Shown piece by piece: positions 8,218 to 17,431 of a DNA stretch of 64,000 nt. The translations under genes were made by a program, and so were the position numbers. The notes beneath the pieces are model-generated. The model was not told the DNA's origin. It ran no database searches and saw nothing but the letters and a program-made list of their open reading frames with translations. Numbering within the stretch: the stretch's first letter is position 1; each line of letters begins with the position of its first letter. The stretch comes from Pontibacter arcticus (GTDB taxonomy: Bacteria > Bacteroidota > Bacteroidia > Cytophagales > Hymenobacteraceae): the NCBI RefSeq assembly GCF_003284895.1, contig NZ_QMDV01000001.1:523080-587079 (forward strand). Reading direction: 5' to 3'.

Positions 8218-10935
8218 CTACAGCCTGCCGCCTATTACCACCTTCTCTTTAAATTCGCTTTTCTCGCCGTTCAGGGTAAAGAGTTCGATGTAGAGCAGGT
8301 AATACCCAATGCCAGCTTTAGCACCATCATCATGCAGGCCATCCCACCTAAAAAAGCCGTTGGCAGCCAGCAGCTCGTTCCGGGCCAGTTTCCTGACCTT
8401 CCGTCCCTGGCTATCAAAAACCGTGATATTGGCAACGAAACCTGTTTTATCAGTGCGGTAATTAATGGTCGCAAAATCTTCGAAGCCATCGTTATCAGGG
8501 GAGAAAACTTTGGGTGTAATTTCGAAGATACGTTGCACCAGAGTGCTTGCCTGCGTTTGTGAATTCTGGTAACCGGGCGTGGCCAAAACGGCATTGCCCG
8601 CCGAGTGGAAGTTGCTTGATACAGTAGGCGCACCTAATTGTAGCCGTTCCAGCGAAACACCGTTTACATCATCGAGCAGCCCGAAATGCATCTCAGAAGT
8701 ATAACTAAACCGGTCTGCTACGCGCTTGTCTGGTTGCAGCACCATAACCGTTCCTTCGCTATCGGGATAGCTGGGCAGCGAGGCCATTTGCAGAAACGTT
8801 TCCTGGCGTGCTGCCGGGTAGTTTGCTTTTATATTGGCTGCGTTTGTGGTCAGGACTACATATTGTTTCGGGGCCAATACATAATTTGCCATTGTAATAG
8901 TCCGGAAATTAGCAATACTATCGTTGCTGAGGTTGGCGAGCTGCCAGTTTTGGATGTTGATGTATTTATCGCTGCGGTTCACGAGCTCAACAAAATCTAC
9001 CCCACCGGGCCGCGGGTTAAACAAAATTTCGTTGATCACCACATCGCCGGGTTCAGGATCCGAGGGCAGCGCAAACGTGGCTTGTTGCTGTTGACTTAAA
9101 TTGCCGGTGCAATCTGTAATTTTGTTGGCCGTTAAAGTATAAACCTGGCGTTCCTGTAAGGGTGTTATTAATTGAAGTATAACTTCCGTAAACAAAGGCC
9201 CCTGCACTTGCACTCGCTGCACATTTATACCTGGGCTGATCGTATAGTTAACAACTTGAGCTGCCTGCAAACTATCCAACCGCTCGTTAAAGCGCAGCAA
9301 AATCCGGTCCGGGGTTAAAGCAATGGCTTCTGTAAGTATGGCTGGGGTATTATCCGGGTTGGGAGTTGCTACCGAATTGGGTTGCACCGGTGTGCCGCCT
9401 CTCGGGTTTTCGGAAGCTATCCAGTTTTCTATTGCGCCGCACGGGTTACCGACATCGATCATCTCTAAACTCCAGCCACCGCTGCGTTTGCTGTTATTTT
9501 TGTACCAGGTATCAGCATAATTTACTGCATAAATAAGTCTGCCATTGGGCTGGCGCAGTTGCAGCAATTCGCCGGCATTGTTCAGCCCCGGGAAATTCGA
9601 AATACCGATCACTTTGCCAAACTGGCTGAAATTCGAAACCTGAGTATTGGGTACCACAACGGCATACTCTCCCGGTTCCAGTTGCACATTCGGAAAAGTG
9701 GTAGTGGTGGTAGCATCCGAAAACCGGATTCCCTGCAGCGTAAGCAGCTTATCAGTTGGGTTATAAAGTTCAACATATTCCTGTTGCGGTAACCCAACAC
9801 TCGGGTCTTCATCAGCCATAATTTCGGTGATGAGTAATTCGTTGTAACCGGGCAGCACGGCAGGCAAAACAAACGAAAAGTTAACCTCCAGCGGCGCAGC
9901 AAGTATGCTTCCGGCCAGGTCCGCAAGGTTAGCAATACTAAGCATGTTATTCCCGTTCCGGAAGGTTTGGCTGAACACCAATCTTACTGCTGTACCTTCC
10001 TGCGTAAGTTCGGCTAACGCCGGTTTTATATTTCCGTTCAAAGTATAATTTGCTACATTTCGGGCTTCGGTAGTGCGGAGTGGCTCGTTAAAGTATAACA
10101 TGAGTTCCTGCAGGCTTTGGGTTTGCACATCTTCCAGGGCAGGAGGCTGAGTATCTACAACTCTAAAATCATCAAAGAAAAACTTCTTGCTGTTTGCCGA
10201 ACTATACCTTGCCAGCACTCCAAAAAACGCGGAACGCTTGTAAACGGCATCGGTGGCAATGCCCTGCCTTACAAAATTTTCGCCGGAGCCGGTGGCATCC
10301 AACAGCAGTTCCCATTCGTGGTTTATACTTCGGTTTACGCGCACGCGCACTACGTTATTGCTGGTTGCTACTGTTTTGTCGGGGCCATTTATAACTGTAA
10401 TAGGTGTTTTGCCGGCATCTTTCCGGAACAGGCTTACCTCGTCTGTTGTGCCACCAATGCGCACATAATACCCGCTGGTAGATGTGTTTTTCAGGTCTTC
10501 GGAACTGGCCATCAGGTAAACATCGGTATAATTGCTGGCAGATGTAGCGAACTGCAGGTTAGCCCAGAACTCCCAGGTCGTGCCTACCGCGGCCTGCGAG
10601 GGCGTGACTAACTGTAGTATTGTTCCTGTTACAGCTGGCCCATTGCTTTGTAGTTGGTTTTGTGCGTTGATAATAAAGCTGGTCTGGTCGCCGCGCCAGG
10701 TTGGGTTTTGGGTAAAGTCGCCGTCCGAGAAATCGTCTTGCAGTTGTGCCTGCACCAGCAGCGGGAGAAGTAGTAGACCTCCCCCCAGCCCCCTCCTGAA
10801 AACAGGAGAAGGAGTACAAAGAGCCAGCAGTCTCTTGGTCAAAAGGCTCAGATGCAGCGCACTGCTTATATACAAAACTGCATGAGCTAGTATGCTAAAT
10901 ATTTGTACAAAAGCTTTTGGTAAAGTTTGTTTCAT
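8218..10935 (-). CDS. Lamin-tail-domain exoprotein with gliding-type C-terminal domain
   Basis: A 905-residue secreted protein. Residues 1-64 form an unusually long signal region ending LLLLPLLVQAQ. A laminin-G-like segment follows (about 65-255). There are two lamin-tail domains, beginning near residues 367 (LLITEIMADEDPS) and 632 (DVVINEILFNPRPGG), with Ig-like linkers between. The last 100 residues (FSPDNDGFEDFATINY... WDGLHDDG) resemble the FlgD-like/gliding-motility-associated C-terminal domain, which is typical of type IX secretion cargo. Residues 40-52 of the signal region are encoded by a REP-like palindrome. ATG at 10933-10935 is the only good start. Probably a cell-surface or secreted protein; no catalytic domain is seen. 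Confidence 0.75.
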   Translation of the reverse strand: MKQTLPKAFVQIFSILAHAVLYISSALHLSLLTKRLLALCTPSPVFRRGLGGGLLLLPLLVQAQLQDDFSDGDFTQNPTWRGDQTSFIINAQNQLQSNGPAVTGTILQLVTPSQAAVGTTWEFWANLQFATSASNYTDVYLMASSEDLKNTSTSGYYVRIGGTTDEVSLFRKDAGKTPITVINGPDKTVATSNNVVRVRVNRSINHEWELLLDATGSGENFVRQGIATDAVYKRSAFFGVLARYSSANSKKFFFDDFRVVDTQPPALEDVQTQSLQELMLYFNEPLRTTEARNVANYTLNGNIKPALAELTQEGTAVRLVFSQTFRNGNNMLSIANLADLAGSILAAPLEVNFSFVLPAVLPGYNELLITEIMADEDPSVGLPQQEYVELYNPTDKLLTLQGIRFSDATTTTTFPNVQLEPGEYAVVVPNTQVSNFSQFGKVIGISNFPGLNNAGELLQLRQPNGRLIYAVNYADTWYKNNSKRSGGWSLEMIDVGNPCGAIENWIASENPRGGTPVQPNSVATPNPDNTPAILTEAIALTPDRILLRFNERLDSLQAAQVVNYTISPGINVQRVQVQGPLFTEVILQLITPLQERQVYTLTANKITDCTGNLSQQQQATFALPSDPEPGDVVINEILFNPRPGGVDFVELVNRSDKYINIQNWQLANLSNDSIANFRTITMANYVLAPKQYVVLTTNAANIKANYPAARQETFLQMASLPSYPDSEGTVMVLQPDKRVADRFSYTSEMHFGLLDDVNGVSLERLQLGAPTVSSNFHSAGNAVLATPGYQNSQTQASTLVQRIFEITPKVFSPDNDGFEDFATINYRTDKTGFVANITVFDSQGRKVRKLARNELLAANGFFRWDGLHDDGAKAGIGYYLLYIELFTLNGEKSEFKEKVVIGGRL
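10777..10817. repeat. REP-like palindromic insert inside the signal-peptide coding region
   Basis: A C-rich block followed by the perfect hairpin CTCCTG-AAAA-CAGGAG (arms 10793-10798 and 10803-10808). On the minus strand it encodes roughly CTPSPVFRRGLGGG. I recall peptides of the type PSPxxRRGLGGG as translations of interspersed repeats in Bacteroidota. It interrupts an otherwise ordinary hydrophobic signal sequence in frame. Confidence 0.6.
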
Positions 10936-11170
10936 GTATAAGATTTTGCCTAAAACTTACGAACTTGCAGCTGCTTTGCGTGCCGAATAGAGCCCGCACC
11001 CCGTAGCGCAGCGAGGAGTACAGGCGAAAGTCGATGATCCTGTACACTTTCGGGGCCCGGCCTGCTTGCGCAGCAAAAGGACACGCCCATACTGCTTTTT
11101 ACCTTGTAGCATTTACGGGAACCCGGCCGGTTTTGGCGAACAGATAGCACACTTAAAGCTTTAGGGCTCA

Positions 11171-11178
11171 TATATTTG
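11171..11178 (+). promoter_or_regulatory. Candidate -7 element TATATTTG upstream of asd
   Basis: TATATTTG matches TAnnTTTG and lies 47 bases before the asd ATG. No good -33 TTTG is found at the usual spacing, so support is limited. Confidence 0.35.
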
Positions 11179-11225
11179 GCATTTTTTAACACCCTGATAC
11201 CTTAAAAATTTACCCGAATAACGAA

Positions 11226-12215
11226 ATGAAAGTAGCAGTTGTAGGCGCCACCGGACTGGTAGGCGGCGAAATTTTGAAAGTACTGGCGGAGCGTAACTTC
11301 CCGGTAACAGAATTATTGTTGGTTGCTTCTGAGAGGTCTGTTGGTAAACAGATAGCGTTTAAGGGTAAACAGCTAACAGTGATCGGGATGCAGGATGCCA
11401 TTGCAGCGGCTCCGCAAATCGCTATTTTCTCGGCGGGTGGCGGCACTTCTACGGAGTGGGCCCCTAAGTTTGCCGAAGCGGGCATTGTGGTAATCGATAA
11501 CTCCTCGGCGTGGCGCATGGACCCGACCAAAAAGCTGGTTGTACCGGAGATTAATGCCAAAGAGCTAACAAAAGAAGACAAGATCATCGCTAACCCGAAC
11601 TGCTCTACCATCCAAATGGTGGTAGCGCTAAACAAGCTGCACGAAGAACTGAAAGCGACGCGCATTGTAGTGAGCACCTACCAATCGGTAACCGGAACGG
11701 GCGTGAAAGCGGTGGAGCAAATGATGAACGAGCGCGCCGGCAAAACAGGCGAGATGGCCTACCCCTACCCAATTGACCTGAATGTGCTGCCGCATATTGA
11801 CGTGTTTACGGACAACGGTTATACCAAAGAAGAGATGAAAATGATCCTTGAAACCAAGAAGATCATGAGCGACGACTCTATCCGGGTAACAGCTACAGCA
11901 GTGCGTATACCTGTAATGGGTGGCCACTCGGAATCTGTGAACGTGGAGTTTGAAAAAGACTTTACGCTGGATGAAGTATACCGCATCCTCAACGAGACCG
12001 AAGGCGTGAAAGTGGTGGATGATGTAAAAAACTTAGTTTACCCAATGCCGAAAGATGCGCATGGGAAAGACGAGGTACTGGTTGGCCGAGTTCGTTTAGA
12101 TGAGACGCAGCCGCGTACGGTAAATATGTGGATCGTGGCTGATAACCTCCGCAAAGGTGCTGCTACCAATGCTGTGCAAATTGCAGAGTATCTGATGAAG
12201 CACGAGTTGGTGTAG
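11226..12215 (+). CDS. asd: Aspartate-semialdehyde dehydrogenase
   Basis: Reduces aspartyl phosphate to aspartate semialdehyde with NADPH, feeding lysine/diaminopimelate, threonine and methionine synthesis in the cytoplasm. The 329-residue protein starts with a Rossmann nucleotide-binding motif (VVGATGLVGGEI, residues 5-16). It carries the catalytic cysteine in NPNCSTIQ (Cys126) and the downstream GGHSE substrate motif. Length and motifs match the bacterial family throughout. It is a single gene followed by a strong terminator. The upstream 290 bases hold a GC-rich stretch of unknown nature. Confidence 0.97.
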   Translation: MKVAVVGATGLVGGEILKVLAERNFPVTELLLVASERSVGKQIAFKGKQLTVIGMQDAIAAAPQIAIFSAGGGTSTEWAPKFAEAGIVVIDNSSAWRMDPTKKLVVPEINAKELTKEDKIIANPNCSTIQMVVALNKLHEELKATRIVVSTYQSVTGTGVKAVEQMMNERAGKTGEMAYPYPIDLNVLPHIDVFTDNGYTKEEMKMILETKKIMSDDSIRVTATAVRIPVMGGHSESVNVEFEKDFTLDEVYRILNETEGVKVVDDVKNLVYPMPKDAHGKDEVLVGRVRLDETQPRTVNMWIVADNLRKGAATNAVQIAEYLMKHELV

Positions 12216-12229
12216 GTTCAAGTATAATC

Positions 12230-12277
12230 AATAAAAAAGCTCTTTCGGAATATAGGTTCTGAAAGAGCTTTTTTATT
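12230..12277 (+). terminator. Rho-independent terminator after asd
   Basis: Perfect 17-base arms (12230-12246 and 12261-12277) around GCTCTTTC, bounded by A6 and T6, just after the asd stop. An AAGTATA word sits directly upstream. Confidence 0.85.
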
Positions 12278-12383
12278 GACTCGTAGGCAAATATACTTTT
12301 GAAAGCTTACTTCTCAACAAGGGCAGCTGCACTTCTTTTTCCATCAAACAGCTCTCACCAAAGCAAAGTATAAATACATCAAA

Positions 12384-12407
12384 GAAAGCCGGCGTTAACC
12401 GGCTTTC
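12384..12407 (-). terminator. Terminator of the small lipoprotein gene
   Basis: GAAAGCCGG / CCGGCTTTC arms (12384-12392, 12399-12407) lie immediately after the minus-strand stop. The T-run is weak. Confidence 0.55.
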
Positions 12408-12408
12408 C

Positions 12409-12933
12409 CTACTTCTTCGCAACTTTCTCCTCGTTACACTTCTGCCCCATCAGTTGTTGTATGTTTTCTACACAAGGTTCAGGGATGAAAGTATAAACTG
12501 TTTTCTGGTCTTCGCCGGTGGTGCAGTATTTAAAGCTGGCGAACGTGGCGCGGCTACGCGGATAGATCCAGCGATCCTGGTTGCAGCCGTAAACCGAAAG
12601 CAGAAATTCTTCTTTAAAGTTATAATCTACAAAACCCACTACTTTACCTTTTCCCACAAACAAGAACCGGTGGTGAAAATTAGGTACAGCTGTGCCATCC
12701 CACATAAATCCGATCTCGTTACGGATATCCAGTACGGGCGTTGCCTCCTGGAAAAAATAAGCCGTATCCCATTCAAAATCAGTGATATTTGCCAAGTTGA
12801 TGACGTTGTACCCTTTCGGCCCGACATTTTCACTTTCTACAGCAGCCTGTAGTTTTTTTAACGTTGTATTATCGCTGCCAGAACAACCCAATAAGCCGAT
12901 CAGCAAGCCTAAAAACCAAAAATTCTTCTTCAT
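12409..12933 (-). CDS. Small lipoprotein of unknown function
   Basis: A 174-residue protein with a short signal peptide and lipobox LLGC (Cys17), so it is predicted to be anchored in a membrane. The mature part has alternating beta-like segments (FLFVGKGKVVGFVDYNFKEEFLLSVYGC) and four further cysteines, some of which could form disulfides in the periplasm. I do not recognise a family. The gene stands alone, with its own terminator downstream and an AAGTATA word within 30 bases upstream of the start. Confidence 0.7.
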   Translation of the reverse strand: MKKNFWFLGLLIGLLGCSGSDNTTLKKLQAAVESENVGPKGYNVINLANITDFEWDTAYFFQEATPVLDIRNEIGFMWDGTAVPNFHHRFLFVGKGKVVGFVDYNFKEEFLLSVYGCNQDRWIYPRSRATFASFKYCTTGEDQKTVYTFIPEPCVENIQQLMGQKCNEEKVAKK

Positions 12934-13016
12934 TTTATTAAATTTAACAGCAGTTTATACTTTAAGCTTATCCGCTGAAAAGTGTTTAGATTAATTTAAA
13001 TGAAACAGCCGCTTTA

Positions 13017-14159
13017 TTAAAAGTCGACTTTAAAAATGTATTCCATCTGCCGTTTTGTGGCGAATGCAGGCGTTGTGCGCAAAAGCATGTTCCGGGCTTT
13101 GGTTAATACCGGATGCTGCCATTGCGCTACCCAACCCAACAGCCGCGACAGCCGGATAATTTTGGTGGTTCGGGCAATCCGGCGTTTTTCATATTTCCTA
13201 AGGGCTGCCTTTAAGTCTTTATGATTTTGCAGGCACTGGCCCAGCACAACCGCATCTTCTATGGCCTGGCAAGCGCCTTGCCCTAAATTTGGTGTGGTAG
13301 CATGGGCAGCATCCCCCAACAAAACTACACGGCCATACACAAACTGCTTTAACGGCGCCAGGTCCGCGATATCCCCCCAGATTAGTTGTTCGGGTTTGGT
13401 AGCGGCAAGTATGGCCTGCACAGGTCCGTGAGCCCCTGAAAAGTGCGCTGAAAGTTGGGCTGGAGTCATTTGCTGCATTCTTGGGTCGCGTTCAGGAGCG
13501 TTCAGGCAGACATACCAATATACCAGATTTCCGGGTAAAGGTGCCATGCCGATCCGGCCTTGCGGTGCCCACGTTTCAGCGGAAACCATTTTATTGATGG
13601 GCAAGCCGGGGTTTTCGATAACGGCGCGCCAGCACGTATAACCGGCATAACGGGGCTTGCTATCTGGTAGTAATTTTTGGCGAATGACAGAGTTAATGCC
13701 ATCGGCTGCAATCAGCAGATCAGCGGAAGTATGGCTGCCATCGGTAAAAGTAACTTCAACTGTATCGCCTTGCTGGTTTATACTTTCGCAGCGCTTATTC
13801 AGGAAAAGCGAGCCGGGTTTTAAATGATTTTGCAGTACCTGGTGCAGCGCAGCCCGGTGTACGACGAAGTTGTTAACGCCATACTTTTCGCTCAGGCTAC
13901 GCGTATCCTGGTTACTGATCACGTCGCCGTTTTCGTCTAACATGACCAGGGCGGTCAGCTGTTTTCCCAGTGCTATTACTTCCTGCGCCACGCCCAACCG
14001 TTCCAGGCCTTGAATGGCGTTGGCTGCTAAACCTACGCCGGCGCCTACGGGTTTCAGTTCCGGAGCGGCTTCGTATACTTCGGCTTCAATTCCTGCTTTC
14101 TGCAAAGCAATCGCTGCACATAACCCACCAATACCGCCACCAATAATGATCGTTTTCAT
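13017..14159 (-). CDS. FAD-dependent aromatic-ring-type monooxygenase
   Basis: Predicted flavoprotein of the PHBH/UbiH/TetX group, which hydroxylates small organic molecules with NAD(P)H and O2. The 380-residue protein has the FAD-binding GGGIGG motif at residues 7-12, the DG motif (LIAADGINSVIR, about 150-161) and the GD motif (GDAAHATTPNLGQGACQAIEDA, about 280-300). Start ATG at 14157-14159 is chosen because the nucleotide-binding fold begins at the third residue; the 10-residue upstream extension is not needed. The substrate cannot be named: urate-, salicylate- and tetracycline-type enzymes share this architecture. Confidence 0.85.
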   Translation of the reverse strand: MKTIIIGGGIGGLCAAIALQKAGIEAEVYEAAPELKPVGAGVGLAANAIQGLERLGVAQEVIALGKQLTALVMLDENGDVISNQDTRSLSEKYGVNNFVVHRAALHQVLQNHLKPGSLFLNKRCESINQQGDTVEVTFTDGSHTSADLLIAADGINSVIRQKLLPDSKPRYAGYTCWRAVIENPGLPINKMVSAETWAPQGRIGMAPLPGNLVYWYVCLNAPERDPRMQQMTPAQLSAHFSGAHGPVQAILAATKPEQLIWGDIADLAPLKQFVYGRVVLLGDAAHATTPNLGQGACQAIEDAVVLGQCLQNHKDLKAALRKYEKRRIARTTKIIRLSRLLGWVAQWQHPVLTKARNMLLRTTPAFATKRQMEYIFKVDF

Positions 14160-14211
14160 AGGTCTGTTTTCAGAAAGGGAAGGCTGCACACGTCATTTCG
14201 GCAAATAACAA

Positions 14212-14994
14212 CTAAACAGCTTCTTCGGCCTCCAGTAATTGTAATACCTGCGTGGTTGCGCCATCTGCAGTTGTAATCGCGAAATCGTTGAAATCTTCGC
14301 CGATCTCGATGCCGATCATGTTCAGTTGCAACATATCCAGTATCGCCAGGAAATTGAAGATCATCCCTATTTTATCCGGAAAGGCAAGTATAAGCTCCGA
14401 AAAATCGATGCGGCTTTGCTCCTGCACGCGCTGCATAATGTAGTCGCGCTGGCCATCTAAGGTATAAGGATAAGTAAGTACGGTGTGTTGCGGGCGGTTC
14501 TGTTCTTCTTCAAAGCGCGTCATCACTTTCTCGAACACGCGCATGATTTTGTACAGGCTCAGGTCCTGCAGTTCGTACTCGAAGTGGTTAGCGGTGGCTA
14601 TCTGCTGCAGTTCGTGGTGCAGGTTGCCACGGCTTTCCTGGGCCAGGCGCTGGTCTTCCATTGCCTGCATATCCGGAATTATACTTTTAAACTTTTTATA
14701 TTCCAGCAGGTGCTGCACCAGTTCCTTGCGCGGGTCAATCTCGTTGCCTTCGTCGTCTTTTTCGGTGCGGGGCAGTAGCATTTTAACTTTTATGCGCATC
14801 AGGGTGGCCGCGGTAAGTATAAAATCGCTGGCTACTTCCATGTTCAGCTGCTCCATTTGCTGGATGTAGCCCATAAATTCGTTTGTGATCTGGAAGATCG
14901 GAATATCATGGATATCCAGCTCATCGCGCTCAATAAAGAAAAGCAACAGGTCGAACGGCCCCTCAAACAACGCTAATTTTATCTCGAAACTCAT
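14212..14994 (-). CDS. scpA: Segregation and condensation protein A
   Basis: Kleisin subunit that links the SMC dimer in chromosome condensation. The 260-residue length fits ScpA. The N-terminus is typical (FEIKLALFEGPFDLLLFFIERDELDIHDIPI), followed by a helical middle (ATLMRIKVKMLLP) and a C-terminal winged-helix region (DFSELILAFPDKIGMIFNFLAILDMLQL). ScpB is not in the window. A TATTTTTG -7-like element is present on the minus strand about 45 bases upstream (15037-15044). The monooxygenase gene follows 52 bases downstream on the same strand. Confidence 0.93.
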   Translation of the reverse strand: MSFEIKLALFEGPFDLLLFFIERDELDIHDIPIFQITNEFMGYIQQMEQLNMEVASDFILTAATLMRIKVKMLLPRTEKDDEGNEIDPRKELVQHLLEYKKFKSIIPDMQAMEDQRLAQESRGNLHHELQQIATANHFEYELQDLSLYKIMRVFEKVMTRFEEEQNRPQHTVLTYPYTLDGQRDYIMQRVQEQSRIDFSELILAFPDKIGMIFNFLAILDMLQLNMIGIEIGEDFNDFAITTADGATTQVLQLLEAEEAV

Positions 14995-15379
14995 ACTTTA
15001 TACTTTGCTATGCTGCACGTGGCTATAACTGAAAATCAAAAATAAACATTTTAACCTGAAGCCCGAAATTAAGAAACTGCCTGCAGATAATCTGCTATCT
15101 TAAAACAAGTTGCCGGTATTAGTGGTATAATTGTTCAGGTAAAATAAAAATTCCCTTTTTCTACTTCGCCCGAGCTCAAATTAAAGTAATTTTCAGTTTA
15201 CAGAGGGCTTTTTTTATACTTTCTGATCTGCAAGTTTCGTTTACAGCCGGGTTTGTACATTTGTAAAGAAGGCGCTTTTCTTATTAATTTATTACCTTTG
15301 TGTTTTGTCCGGTCTGGTGCGTTTGCCGCATTTAAACTTTGGCAACTAAATTTTGTTAGAGGTCTATAAAGACGATTCT
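14995..15379. other. Divergent intergenic region, scpA / dxs
   Basis: About 385 bases with no credible coding sequence. It holds a minus-strand -7-like box at 15037-15044 for scpA and a plus-strand TACCTTTG box at 15293-15300 for dxs, plus two AAGTATA-type words. No riboswitch-like fold was recognised. Confidence 0.5.
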
Positions 15380-17296
15380 ATGATCATTCAACCGGGAGAG
15401 CTCCTAGCTTCCATCCATACCCCTGCCGACCTGAGGAAACTCAAGCCAACCCAATTACTGCAGGTTAGTCAGGAGCTGAGACAGTATATAATTGATGTGG
15501 TATCCATACATGGCGGTCATTTTGGGGCTAGCCTGGGTGTTGTAGAACTTACTACGGCGCTGCATTACGTCTTTAATACACCTTACGACCAGCTGGTCTG
15601 GGATGTGGGCCACCAGGCGTACGGCCACAAAATACTGACAGGCCGCCGCGAAAATTTCCATACCAACCGCAAGTATAAAGGCCTGTCCGGTTTCCCGAAA
15701 CGCAAAGAAAGCGAATACGATACCTTTGGCGTAGGCCACTCCAGCACGTCTATTTCGGCAGCGCTGGGTATGGCTGTTGCCTCCAAGTATAAACACGAAG
15801 AAGACCGCCAGCACATTGCCGTTATCGGAGATGGCGCCATGACGGGCGGTATGGCTTTTGAGGCTATGAACCACGCCGGTGTTGCCAATGCCAACTTATT
15901 GGTGGTGCTGAACGATAACTGCATGAGCATTGACCCGAATGTGGGCGCTCTGAAAGAATATTTAACCGATATCACCACATCCCGCACTTACAATAAAGTA
16001 CGCGACGAGATCTGGAACATACTAGGCAAGATCAGCAAATTCGGGCCAAATGCACAGCATATCGCTTCAAAAATAGAAAGCGGAATCAAGGCTACTGTAC
16101 TTAAGCAAAGCAATTTATTTGAAGGGCTTAACTTCCGCTACTTCGGCCCAATCGACGGACACGATATCAACCACCTGGCTTCGGTACTGGAAGATCTGAA
16201 ACATATACCGGGTCCTAAAATACTGCATTGCCTTACCACCAAAGGCAAAGGCTTTGAACTGGCCGAGAAAGACCAGACCAAATGGCACGCGCCCGGCCTG
16301 TTCGATAAAATAACCGGCGAAATCTATAAAACTACTTACGATACCCCACAACCGCCTAAGTACCAGGATGTGTTTGGCCATACGATGGTAGAGCTTGCCG
16401 AGCAGAACCCTAAAATAATGGGCGTTACGCCTGCTATGCCATCGGGCTGCTCGCTTAACATTATGATGGCAGCCATGCCGGATCGTGCGTTTGATGTAGG
16501 CATTGCCGAGCAACATGCCGTTACGTTCTCGGCTGGCCTGGCCACACAAGGTATGATTCCGTTCTGCAACATTTACAGTACGTTTATGCAGCGCGGCTAC
16601 GACCAGGTGGTACACGATGTATGCTTACAGAACCTGAACGTAGTTTTCTGCCTGGATAGAGCCGGTTTTGCCGGTGCCGACGGCCCAACACACCACGGCG
16701 CTTACGATATTGCCTACATGCGCTGCATCCCGAACATGATTGTGGCTGCCCCCATGAACGAGCAGGAACTGCGCAACATGATGTACTCCGCTTCGCAGGA
16801 TAATGTAGGACCGTTCACGATCCGTTACCCACGCGGCGAAGGTGTTATGCCGCACTGGCGCACACCATTAGAGTTGCAACCAATTGGCAAAGGCCGCACC
16901 ATACAGGAAGGCGAAGAAGTTGCTATACTTACCTTTGGCCACATTGGTAACTATGCGGTGGATGTTTGCAAAAAACTTGCTTACGACGGCATTAACCCGG
17001 GCCATTACGATATGCGCTACTGCAAGCCACTAGATGCCGAACTGCTGCACCACATTTTTACAAAGTATGATAAAGTAATTACCGTAGAAGATGGCTGCCT
17101 GCAGGGTGGTTTCGGAAGTGCGGTGCTGGAGTTTATGGTAGATAACGGGTATACTTCTCAGGTGAAACGCCTGGGCATGGCCGATGTTATTTACGAACAT
17201 GGCTCGCAAATGGAACTTCACCGCGAAGCAGGCTTTGCACCGGAAGACATCGAGCGTACCGTTCGCGAACTGATCGGTGTAACTGTTAAAGTATAA
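15380..17296 (+). CDS. dxs: 1-deoxy-D-xylulose-5-phosphate synthase
   Basis: Thiamine-diphosphate enzyme condensing pyruvate and glyceraldehyde 3-phosphate, the first step of the MEP isoprenoid pathway. The 638-residue protein shows the ThDP-binding GDGAMTGGMAFEAMNHAG ... NDN block (about 146-180) and the transketolase pyrimidine domain (GIAEQHAVTFSAGLA; DGPTHHGAYD). A C-terminal transketolase domain follows. ATG at 15380 is preferred over the in-frame TTG at 15353 because homologues begin close to MIIQPGELL. It may feed the UbiA prenyltransferase and CrtI-like enzyme elsewhere in the window. Confidence 0.96.
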   Translation: MIIQPGELLASIHTPADLRKLKPTQLLQVSQELRQYIIDVVSIHGGHFGASLGVVELTTALHYVFNTPYDQLVWDVGHQAYGHKILTGRRENFHTNRKYKGLSGFPKRKESEYDTFGVGHSSTSISAALGMAVASKYKHEEDRQHIAVIGDGAMTGGMAFEAMNHAGVANANLLVVLNDNCMSIDPNVGALKEYLTDITTSRTYNKVRDEIWNILGKISKFGPNAQHIASKIESGIKATVLKQSNLFEGLNFRYFGPIDGHDINHLASVLEDLKHIPGPKILHCLTTKGKGFELAEKDQTKWHAPGLFDKITGEIYKTTYDTPQPPKYQDVFGHTMVELAEQNPKIMGVTPAMPSGCSLNIMMAAMPDRAFDVGIAEQHAVTFSAGLATQGMIPFCNIYSTFMQRGYDQVVHDVCLQNLNVVFCLDRAGFAGADGPTHHGAYDIAYMRCIPNMIVAAPMNEQELRNMMYSASQDNVGPFTIRYPRGEGVMPHWRTPLELQPIGKGRTIQEGEEVAILTFGHIGNYAVDVCKKLAYDGINPGHYDMRYCKPLDAELLHHIFTKYDKVITVEDGCLQGGFGSAVLEFMVDNGYTSQVKRLGMADVIYEHGSQMELHREAGFAPEDIERTVRELIGVTVKV

Positions 17297-17336
17297 GTTT
17301 TCCAGACAAAGGAGTTTTTGACAAAGGACATAAGAC

Positions 17337-17370
17337 AACCCTCACAGTTTCCTCAGAGATTGTGAGGGTT
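17337..17370 (+). terminator. Terminator after dxs
   Basis: AACCCTCAC / GTGAGGGTT arms (17337-17345, 17362-17370) followed by a short T-run, about 40 bases after the dxs stop. Confidence 0.65.
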
Positions 17371-17431
17371 TTTGTTTGAGCTGTGAATTTATCAGCATCA
17401 AAATTTACAGGATTAAAGGATTTCCAGGATA

